Below, in pieces: positions 9,240-16,900 of a stretch of DNA of 64,000 nucleotides (position 1 is its first letter; every line of letters begins with the position of its first letter). The DNA is taken from contig NZ_FOQD01000002.1 in assembly GCF_900113665.1 (NCBI RefSeq), positions 124,001 through 188,000 of the forward strand, given 5' to 3'. The stretch is from Planctomicrobium piriforme. GTDB taxonomy: Bacteria; Planctomycetota; Planctomycetia; Planctomycetales; Planctomycetaceae. Made by a program: the position numbers and the translations under genes. Under the pieces are notes generated by a model that was not told the origin of the DNA, did not search any database, and saw only the letters and a list, made by a program, of their open reading frames with translations.

Positions 9240-10118
9240 ATGCCCGTTCTCCCTGCCTCGCTCCAGCAGGAATATCCGTTCCAATCGCAGGCAATCGAAC
9301 TCGACGGGCTGCGTTACGCCTACGTCGACGAAGGTTCCGGTCCCGTCGTCCTGTTCGTGCATGGCAATCCCACCTGGAGCTTCGCATGGCGAAAGCTGAT
9401 TCAGGGCCTGACTCCGGATTATCGCTGCCTGGCGGTCGACCACATTGGCATGGGCCTGTCCGACAAACCGGCCGACTACGCCTACCGCATCGGACAGCAC
9501 ATCGACAATCTGTGCCGCTTCATCGAAACACTCGACCTCCGCGACATCACGCTGGTCGGACACGACTGGGGGGGCTGCATCGGCATGGGCGCGGCAGCAA
9601 AACTGCCTGACCGGTTCCGACGGTTCGTGATGATGAACACCGCCGCCTTCCGTTCGCAGCGCATTCCCCTGCGAATCGCCGTCTGCCGAACTCCGATTCT
9701 CGGCCCAATGGGAGTCCGCGGTCTCAATCTGTTTTCACGCGCTGCGCTGACGATGGCGGTTGCCCATCACGACCGCATGACGCCTGCCGTGCAGCAGGGC
9801 TATCTCTTCCCCTACGACTCCTGGGCGCACCGCATTGCTGTGCAGCGCTTCGTGGAAGAGATCCCTTTGCGCCCAAGTCATCCGAGTTACCAGACTCTCG
9901 TTGACGTCGAAAATGGTCTGGCCCAGTTCAAGCATCATCCCTGGCAGTTCTTCTGGGGGGAGCAGGACTGGTGCTTTACGACCGCGTTTCTCGACGAATG
10001 GCAGCAACGCTTCCCGAATGCGAAAACCACGCGATTCCTCGACGCCGGGCATTACGTCTTCGAAGATGCCCACGAACGGATCGTGCCTGAGCTCCGCGGG
10101 TTTCTGCAAAGCACCTGA
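9240..10118 (+). CDS. Haloalkane-dehalogenase-like alpha/beta hydrolase
   Basis: A 292-residue alpha/beta hydrolase. The oxyanion/halide-site motif HGNPTWS comes first, then the nucleophile elbow GHDWGG with Asp109 followed by the Trp that stabilises halide in haloalkane dehalogenases. WGEQDW supplies a likely acid and DAGHYVFEDA the catalytic His. The same signature occurs in OleB beta-lactone decarboxylases of long-chain olefin synthesis, so dehalogenation is not assured; no oleA, oleC or oleD gene is nearby. ATG 9240 is preferred over upstream TTG 9207 because family similarity starts near the YPFQS segment. The glycosidase gene follows 75 bp downstream. Confidence 0.8.
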   Translation: MPVLPASLQQEYPFQSQAIELDGLRYAYVDEGSGPVVLFVHGNPTWSFAWRKLIQGLTPDYRCLAVDHIGMGLSDKPADYAYRIGQHIDNLCRFIETLDLRDITLVGHDWGGCIGMGAAAKLPDRFRRFVMMNTAAFRSQRIPLRIAVCRTPILGPMGVRGLNLFSRAALTMAVAHHDRMTPAVQQGYLFPYDSWAHRIAVQRFVEEIPLRPSHPSYQTLVDVENGLAQFKHHPWQFFWGEQDWCFTTAFLDEWQQRFPNAKTTRFLDAGHYVFEDAHERIVPELRGFLQST

Positions 10119-10193
10119 CTCCTTGTCGGCGAAGCATTGGCCGACCACAATGGCCGTTGCTCTGTTCCTCCTTATCTCTGACGAGGTTATTCC

Positions 10194-11282
10194 ATGCGCC
10201 AATGGGCTCTCTCTGCATTGTTGTTTCTCGTGCTGGCCGGTTATGGCAAGCTCGCTTTTGCCGCCGAGCCGCACTTCGGGGTCTACCGCTGGCCGAACGG
10301 CACCGGCAACGTCGATGCCTTCGGGCGTTGGCTCGGTCGCGATGACATCTGGGGTGAAGACTTCATCGGTTCCGAATCCTGGAGCAACGTGGGCTGGCCC
10401 ATCTGGTGGCTGGAAGAGTGGTCGAAATGGGTGCATGCCCAGCCTGGCCGCAAGTTCATTTTCGCGGTGCCCATGCTCCCCGGCCCGCTCGACCTCAGCG
10501 GCCCGAAAGAAGGCAACGTGGCCGTCGGCGTCCCCGTCTCTTTGAAGCTCGGCGCCAACGGCGACTACAACATCAACTTCCAGCAACTGGCCGAAAACCT
10601 CGTCGCCCATAAACTCGCCGACCACACGATTCTGCGACCCGGCTGGGAATTCAACGGCAACTGGTACGCCTGGCAGGCAGCCGGCAAGGAAAAGGAATTC
10701 ATCGAATACTGGCGGCAGATCGTGAAAACCATGCGCGCTGTGCCGGGAGCCGAGAAGCTGCAATTCTGCTGGAACCCCACACTGGGCTTGCAGCAGTTCC
10801 CTGCAGAGCTTGCCTGGCCTGGTGACGAATACGTCGATCTGGTCGGCATCGACGTCTATGACGAATGCTGGAAGCAGAACACCTATCCCTGGCCGGCCAA
10901 CGCCACGCCTGCCGAGATCCTCGCCCGCCAGAAACAGATCTGGAAGGAAGAAATCAACGAGGGGGATCACGGGCTCGTCTTCTGGAGCAAGTTCGCCAAA
11001 GAACATCACAAGCCCCTGGCCATCTGCGAATGGGGCCTGAAAGACCGCGAAGGAGGGCACGGCGGCAAGGACAATCCTTATTTCGTGCAGCAGATGCACC
11101 GCTTCATCAACGACCCGGCCAACAACGTCGAGCTGCACTGCTACTTCGATGTCGATGCCGAATTCTCCAACGGCCATCATCAGCTCTCGCCGGGCGAGAC
11201 CGGCAAGCACCAGACCGCCTTTCCAAACGCCGCCGCCGAATTCAAAAAACTCTTCGGCCGCCAGCCGACAACCGTGAAGTAA
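10194..11282 (+). CDS. Secreted GH26-like glycoside hydrolase
   Basis: A 362-residue protein with a signal peptide (LSALLFLVLAGYGKLAFAAE). The LRPGWEFNGNWYAW segment matches the acid/base region of family 26 beta-mannanases (RPxxExNGxW), and LAICEWGLKD about 130 residues later is positioned as the nucleophile strand. Aromatic residues around both sites fit a sugar-binding cleft. No carbohydrate-binding module is visible. Placement next to the sulfatases suggests polysaccharide use, but there is no SusC/D-like transporter in the window. Mannan specificity is a guess; related planctomycete proteins may act on other beta-glycans. Confidence 0.75.
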   Translation: MRQWALSALLFLVLAGYGKLAFAAEPHFGVYRWPNGTGNVDAFGRWLGRDDIWGEDFIGSESWSNVGWPIWWLEEWSKWVHAQPGRKFIFAVPMLPGPLDLSGPKEGNVAVGVPVSLKLGANGDYNINFQQLAENLVAHKLADHTILRPGWEFNGNWYAWQAAGKEKEFIEYWRQIVKTMRAVPGAEKLQFCWNPTLGLQQFPAELAWPGDEYVDLVGIDVYDECWKQNTYPWPANATPAEILARQKQIWKEEINEGDHGLVFWSKFAKEHHKPLAICEWGLKDREGGHGGKDNPYFVQQMHRFINDPANNVELHCYFDVDAEFSNGHHQLSPGETGKHQTAFPNAAAEFKKLFGRQPTTVK

Positions 11283-11375
11283 CGCGACGGCGACTCAACG
11301 ACGAAGCAGGGAAAGAAACCAGCGTCGCACGCAGATCAGTCCTTCTGATCCGAGTGCGACGCTTCTTCAATTTCC

Positions 11376-11410
11376 CTGACCGCTGGCCCCCGACCCCTAA
11401 TCCCTCTTTT
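11376..11410. repeat. Dispersed repeat fragment, family R3
   Basis: CCCTGACCGCTGGCCCCCGACCCC is, on the opposite strand, close to the AGGGGTCAGAGGTCAGGG units at 25496 and 34224. It lies in the 213-bp spacer between the glycosidase and the pseudouridine synthase; nothing else was recognised there. Confidence 0.45.
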
Positions 11411-11495
11411 GCCGCTCAGTGCCCGCCGCGCCTGCGGTTCGTTATGATTCCGGCTTGCGTTTGATTTCTGCCGTTTTTGTACGAAGTAATTTGCC

Positions 11496-12893
11496 ATGAG
11501 TGACAGCCCCCACGATCCCCTGCCGACGCCGACCAAACCGATGCGGCTGCAACGCTTTCTGGCACAATGCGGGCTCGGCTCCCGCCGCGACTGCGAAGAA
11601 CTGATTACCGCCGGCCGGGTGACCGTCGACGGCAAGGTCGTCGATCAATTGGGGGCCACCGTCGAGCCCTATCAGCAGAACGTGATGCTCGACGGCGAAC
11701 GGCTGAAGGTCGAACGCAAGAAATATTTTCTGCTCAACAAGCCCTCAGGCTACCTTTGCACCGCCGACGACCCGGAAGGGCGGCGGGTGGTTCTGGACTT
11801 GTTCCCGCAGGAAGGGCCGCGGTTGTTCACCGTGGGCCGGCTCGACGAAAACACCACCGGCTTGCTCATCGTCACCAACGACGGCGACCTGGCCCAGAAG
11901 CTGGCCCATCCCCGCTACCGCATCTTCCGCACCTACCGCGCTCAAATTGCCGGCCAGCCCAAGTCGGAGGTCTTCGAACAACTGCGGCAGGGGCTCTTCT
12001 TCACGGAAGGCAAATTCCGCGTTCACAGCGTCAAGCCCCTGCGGAAGCAGAAGGACAGCACCTGGGTCGAAATCATCATGACCGAAGGGCAGAATCGCGA
12101 AATTCGCCGTCTGTTCGCCCGCGTCGGCCACAAGATCATGAAGCTCGAACGGACCGGCTACGGGCCGCTCCGCCTGGGCAAACTCAATCACGGCGAATAC
12201 CGCGAATTAACCCGCGATGAACTTGCCGGCCTGCATGCCGTGCTGCAGCGCAACAAGTCGGAAGAAGGCCAGGCACCGCCGCCGTCTCGTGCGTCCCGCG
12301 CTAGCAGCGGCGAGCGACTTGGGACCCGCCCTGCCGGACGCGTCGATCGTCCCCGTCCAGCCCGTAACGACGACCGCGGCCAACGCTCCCGCAGTGGCGA
12401 CGGCGAACGACCTGCTCGCGGCGCGCGGCCGGAACGCGGCGACCGACCCGGTCGAAGTCCACGGTCTGAAACGGGACAACGGTTCGAACGAGGAGAGCGC
12501 CCCGCTGGCGGCCCACGTCCGGAACGCGGCCAGCGGCCAACTCAAGGAGAACGCCCTGCTCGTGGAACCCGCCCCGAGCGAGGTTCTCGCCCGGAACAGG
12601 GACAGCGTTTTGAGCGAGGAGAACGATCGGAGGGGGGCGCACGGCCCGAACGCGAGCAACGTCCCGTTCGCGGCGCTCGTCCCCCGGAACGCGGTCAGCG
12701 ACCAGGGCAGGGAGAACGTCCTGCCCGTCGCGACGTGCAAGGGGCAGCGGGATCAGAGCCGCCGAAAAGGCCAGGACGACGTCCCCGTCCCGACCAGGGA
12801 CGTGCGCGGAAGCCGGCATCCGCATCCCGCAGCCCTCGACCGCCGGCTTCTGGCCCGAAAAAAGCCCGCCGCCCGCCGCGAAGTCGCGACTGA
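11496..12893 (+). CDS. rluB: RluB/RsuA-family pseudouridine synthase with long basic tail
   Basis: 465 residues. An S4 RNA-binding domain (MRLQRFLAQCGLGSRRDCE, about residues 9-55) is followed by the RsuA/RluB catalytic domain (about 68-245), with KYFLLNKPSG and the active-site motif GRLDENTTGLL holding the catalytic Asp. The usual RluB ends near residue 250. Here about 200 further residues of Arg/Gly/Pro/Glu-rich repeats follow, of the type GERPARGARPERG. RluB modifies 23S rRNA near the peptidyl transferase centre; an RsuA/RluE-type target cannot be excluded. The tail is probably disordered and may bind RNA. Confidence 0.88.
   Translation: MSDSPHDPLPTPTKPMRLQRFLAQCGLGSRRDCEELITAGRVTVDGKVVDQLGATVEPYQQNVMLDGERLKVERKKYFLLNKPSGYLCTADDPEGRRVVLDLFPQEGPRLFTVGRLDENTTGLLIVTNDGDLAQKLAHPRYRIFRTYRAQIAGQPKSEVFEQLRQGLFFTEGKFRVHSVKPLRKQKDSTWVEIIMTEGQNREIRRLFARVGHKIMKLERTGYGPLRLGKLNHGEYRELTRDELAGLHAVLQRNKSEEGQAPPPSRASRASSGERLGTRPAGRVDRPRPARNDDRGQRSRSGDGERPARGARPERGDRPGRSPRSETGQRFERGERPAGGPRPERGQRPTQGERPARGTRPERGSRPEQGQRFERGERSEGGARPEREQRPVRGARPPERGQRPGQGERPARRDVQGAAGSEPPKRPGRRPRPDQGRARKPASASRSPRPPASGPKKARRPPRSRD
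12390..12740 (+). repeat. Degenerate tandem repeat encoding Arg/Gly/Pro-rich tail
   Basis: Inside the pseudouridine synthase gene, units encoding variants of G-E-R-P-x-x-G-x-R-P-E-R-G recur about ten times. GC richness opens frames on both strands here, but only the rluB frame continues a recognisable domain. Confidence 0.75.
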
Positions 12894-12952
12894 GGCGGTA
12901 GCCAATTTCTTAATTCGAGACTATCACCTTCCCCTTGAGGCAAACACACCAG

Positions 12953-12981
12953 TTGACACTGAGTCTCAGTGTCATTAAAGT
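12953..12981 (+). promoter_or_regulatory. Sigma70-like promoter with palindromic operator in the spacer
   Basis: A consensus -35 (TTGACA, 12953-12958) and a good -10 (TAAAGT, 12976-12981) are separated by exactly 17 bp. The 21 bp at 12954-12974 form a perfect palindrome (TGACACTGAG, T, CTCAGTGTCA) covering the spacer and most of the -35. A dimeric repressor bound here would block polymerase. The palindrome loosely resembles Fur/DtxR-type sites, but the regulator is unknown. The only downstream gene in this direction is the TPR gene at 13107. Confidence 0.7.
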
Positions 12982-13106
12982 TTGGTCGTCGAGTCAGCCA
13001 GCGCGCGTTGCCAGGCCAGCCACACTCTTGTCGTTCCTGCGTTTGCACTCGCCGGTATTCAACACATCCCGAGCTGCGAACAGGCCCCTTTTCCGGGAGT
13101 GAATCC

Positions 13107-13859
13107 ATGGTCTCGCTGGAATTTGCCGTCGTCTCCGCTGTCTCGACTCTTCGCTCGCAAGGTCTGTGCGCTTCGGCCCTCGAACTCGCTTTTCTCTCTC
13201 TGCAGGATGACGGCGACCAGGGACGGCTCTGGGAACTGGCCGGCCTGCTGCACGCCGACCTGGGTGATTTTGACGCCGCCCGTCAGGCCCTCGAAACCGC
13301 CAGCTCGCTCGTGCCGCTCGAACCGGAAGGCCGTTTCACGCTTGCCAAATGTTATGCGGCAAATGGCCAGGCAGACCTTGCCCGAGAGATGTACTGGTCG
13401 CTGCTGGAATGGAACGAAACCCCGCAGGATCTATTACTGAAAATCGCCTCGCATTTCGACTGTCTGGGCCGGCCGGATCTGTCAGTCCACGCCTGCCGCA
13501 AGGCGTCACTGCGGGACCAACAGGTAGCCCGACCGTTCTATGAGATGGCCTATTACATGCGGCGCTGCCATTACCCGCCGCATCTCATCGAAAGCATGGC
13601 GCGACATGCCGTGCGACTCGACCCCGATTTTCAGCTCTACCGAGTCGGACTCGCGGTCTTCCTGCACTCGATCGACCGCAATCACGACGCCTACGACGTC
13701 ATCTGCGACCTGACGCCCCGGCAGTTGAAAAGCGTGACGTGCGCCTGCTGCCTGGACCAGCTTCGCGCCGTGTGCGAACACTGCGGCGACCTCCCCCGCG
13801 CCGCCGCCTGCCGCGCCCGCCTGTTGCACATTCGCCAGCAACAAACACAGGCGTCATGA
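13107..13859 (+). CDS. TPR-repeat protein
   Basis: A 250-residue soluble helical protein with tetratricopeptide-like repeats, clearest at LWELAGLLHADLGDFDAARQ and GRFTLAKCYAANGQADLARE. The C-terminal half is Cys-rich (CACCLDQLRAVCEHCG) without a standard zinc-site spacing. ATG 13107 has GGGAG just upstream. An earlier in-frame GTG at 12969 is rejected because it lies inside the operator-promoter. TPRs mediate protein contacts; the partner is unknown. The gene is alone and convergent with lhr, and its promoter palindrome indicates tight regulation. Confidence 0.75.
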   Translation: MVSLEFAVVSAVSTLRSQGLCASALELAFLSLQDDGDQGRLWELAGLLHADLGDFDAARQALETASSLVPLEPEGRFTLAKCYAANGQADLAREMYWSLLEWNETPQDLLLKIASHFDCLGRPDLSVHACRKASLRDQQVARPFYEMAYYMRRCHYPPHLIESMARHAVRLDPDFQLYRVGLAVFLHSIDRNHDAYDVICDLTPRQLKSVTCACCLDQLRAVCEHCGDLPRAAACRARLLHIRQQQTQAS

Positions 13860-13886
13860 CGAACGGCTGTTCCCCGGCCTGCGAGG

Positions 13887-13926
13887 TTCCGTTTCGGATT
13901 TCGAGCTTCGTGCTTCGGATTTTGAG
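13887..13926. repeat. Dispersed repeat fragment, family R2
   Basis: CGTTTCGGATTTCGAGCTTC and the following CGTGCTTCGGATT match the family that forms large inverted pairs at 21828-21941 and 29150-29283. It lies between the convergent TPR and lhr genes. Confidence 0.55.
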
Positions 13927-13945
13927 ACCGAACCGCCCGTGCCAC

Positions 13946-16900
13946 TCAAAACGGAAAAGGTTTTGGAAGTCCGCTGCGCACGGGCGGCTTGCGCTTGCGA
14001 CGCACGGCGGCAGCAGGTGGCTGCTGCTCGCTCACCAACTGAGGGACTTCCGGCAAACTCACCGGCGGGCGTTCGACCCGAATCGTATTCCCGACAATTC
14101 CCCACTGCATCGCGAGACGCTGCTGGTCTTCCGGACGAAGAGCCGGTGAGATCCAGCTTTCGTCCCCCTTCTTCCAGGCGACCACTACGCCGCGGCGGTA
14201 AGCCAACTGATGCGCCGCCAGAGCAGGGAGCCGTTTTCCCGGCCCGACCACGCCGGTCAGGTTGAGCGGATCGGCCCCGGAGATAACGCAGATGTCGCCG
14301 TCTCCTTCACATTGCCGCACCGCCCGCAGCTCGCGCACGGCATCGCTTGTGGCGAACTGTTCGCCGCCGACGCCGCGAATAAAGCGTCCCCCCCGCAGCT
14401 CGCCCCGCGCTTCGAGTTTTCGATAGACCCGCAGCAATTCCCACCAGGCCGGCGCCAGTGGTTCGCGCTGCAGCAGATCGCGGAAGACGACTCCCCAGCG
14501 TCGAATCAGTTGCCAGGCCCATTCCTCGACGATGTCGCTTTCCGTGTTGCCCGGCACATTCAACAAGGTCCAGCGTCCCAGGGCGGCTTTCTGCTGTCGC
14601 ACCCGACGATAGCGGCTCGGCAGGCCCGGCGTCGCGGTCGAGGTTTCGCTGCCAATTAGTTGCCGCAATCCGGAAAAGCCATCGGACGTTAAGCAGCCCG
14701 CCGCGACCAGTTCGCCCAACAGGTCGTCCAACTGAGAAGGCAACAGCTTGAGTTGCTGACAAAGATCGGCCGAGAACAAAGCCCCTTGCGCTTTGAGCTT
14801 TTCTCCGACCTCGCAGGCGGACTCCGACAATTCGCTGATCAGTTTGGGGTCCGATCGATGCGTCAGCCAGACGGAATCGTCCCGTAGAAACAGCGAGACC
14901 GGAATCGATCTGGTCATCGACGCCATCGGCCGACCTGTGCACTTTTCCGCCGGCTCGTCAGTTCCCTGAACTCCTTTGGCAGCGATCCGCCCACGGCGCG
15001 GTTCCAGCCGGCCCCAGCCGACATCGCCCGACAGGCAGAGTTCGTCCAGCCAGCCGGCGCGATAACTCTCGACCCGGGCCGGCAGCACGCCTTGTTCCCA
15101 GGCGCCAGCCGCCAGATCCATTCCCTGCAGTTGCGAGATGACTTCATGCACGCCGTCGGCGCCACTCTTGCGATACCCCGGCAGCACCCCCTGATGTCGC
15201 GCCAAAAACTCAATGTAAACCGCCGGCTCGACTGCTTCGATTTCCTGCCGCAACCCGGTCATCGTACGGCGATGAATACGGGCCAGCAGCCGGCGATGGC
15301 ACCATTCGATTTCAGGCGCGTTGCTGTCGACATGGGCGGTCGATGCGAACCGTCCCCGCAGCACCAGCCCTTCCCCTTCAATCGCCTCGAGCGAAGCGAA
15401 GACCCGTGAAACAGGCATCCCCAGCAAATCCGCCAACTCCACAGCGGTGACTGGTCCGCTCGTCTCGACCCAGCCCCGCAGCAGCGCCATCAGGGCATCC
15501 GTCGCCTGCCATTCCCGTTGCAGGGTCACAGGGACAGTGATCCGGCAAGCATTGGCCGCCTCGGGAAACAACGTTGCCACGGCCGGCCAGCACTCGACCG
15601 CCGCCCAGCCGAGTTTGCCGGGCGAATACTCAATCTCCGCAGCGCGGCCTTCGGCCACAAGCGATTCAAAAAACTCGCAATAGTGGTCTGACTGCAACTG
15701 CAATCCGTGTCGTGCTGCGTTGCCTTCAACCGGGCCTTCGCTCACAGGTACCAGCAGCCGGCTGACCAGCAAATCGTGCAACTCGTCGGCATCACGCACT
15801 TCCGGCTGTGCTTCCGCCACCACTCGTTCGATGGCAACGGGATCGAGCCGCCCCAGATCCTGCAGGCTTTCGACCGATAGCGACCGTCGCGTGGCCACCG
15901 CCCGCGCTCGCCGTTCCTGGACTTCCCCTCCATCCAGAAACGCATACGGATTCGCATTCAGCAACTCGTACGCAAACGGCGACGGCTCTCTGGTATCGCG
16001 TCCGACGAGAGTGATCTCGCCTGCTTCGATCCGTCCCAAAACTTCGATGAGACCTTCGATATCCAGCGCCTCGAACAGGCAGTCTTCCATCGTCTGCTGG
16101 ACAAGCGGATGATCTGGAATCTCATGGTCCCCAACGATGTTCTCCTGACAGCCTGTGAGCTTGGGGAACACCGCCGTCAACAGGTCTTCGGAACGGAACC
16201 GCTGCAGCGCAGGCGGCACCTTCTTGCCGTTCCGCATGCGCGAGACAAACAGCGATCGCGTCACATTTGCCCGCCAGCGGAAGTGGAACATCGGCGCGAC
16301 CAAGAGCGCCTGCTCCAGCAGATTTCGGGCATTGTCCGTCCGCATCATCGGGAACAGGGTTTCAATCGGGAAGCTGTGCTGCGGCCCGAGCGAGAGCAGA
16401 AAACCATCGTCGTCGGCACTCGCCTGCAGTTCGAAATCGAACGACCGGCAGAACCGCTTGCGGAACGCCAGTCCCCATCCGCGATTGATGCGTCCTCCAA
16501 ACGGCGCATGCACCACCATCTGCATGCCGCCTGATTCGTCGAAGAAGCGTTCGAACACAATCCGCTGTTGGGTGGGCAAAAGACCAATCGCCGCCCGTTG
16601 GGCCGCCATGTAGATCACAATTTGCCAAGCCGCCGCGTCTGAACAACTCGTCTCGACCAGCAACCATTCCGCTAGGCTCTTCCAACGGGACGGACGTTGT
16701 TCATCGACGCTCTGATCACTCTCAGCAGCCTCGTCTCCGCTGAATTTTTGTTCGACTTCGATGAGTCGTCGTTCCATCTCCTGTCGCAGCAGGGAGACTT
16801 CTTCTGACAGCTCAATCGTCCGACCAGGGGCCTCGCCCCGCCAGAAGGGAATGGTTGGCGGCGCCCCCTGAGCGTCTCCCACCAGCAGGTCATTCCCCCG

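Noticed and set aside
10126..10144. GTCGGC/GCCGAC hairpin as a terminator
   Set aside because: No T-run follows; probably chance pairing in a GC-rich spacer.
9735..11210. 491-codon open frame on the minus strand
   Set aside because: It runs antisense across the hydrolase, the spacer and the glycosidase, all of which show clear family motifs on the plus strand. Typical of a high-GC third-codon-position shadow.
5265..11282. Complete polysaccharide utilisation locus
   Set aside because: Sulfatases and a glycosidase are adjacent, but no SusC/SusD-like transporter, sigma/anti-sigma pair or further CAZymes are present.
12217..12978. Extra frames on both strands over the rluB tail
   Set aside because: Arg/Gly/Pro repeats with high GC remove stops from all frames; only the rluB frame continues a real domain.
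12969..13106. Longer GTG start for the TPR gene
   Set aside because: It would begin inside the promoter palindrome; ATG 13107 has its own ribosome-binding site.
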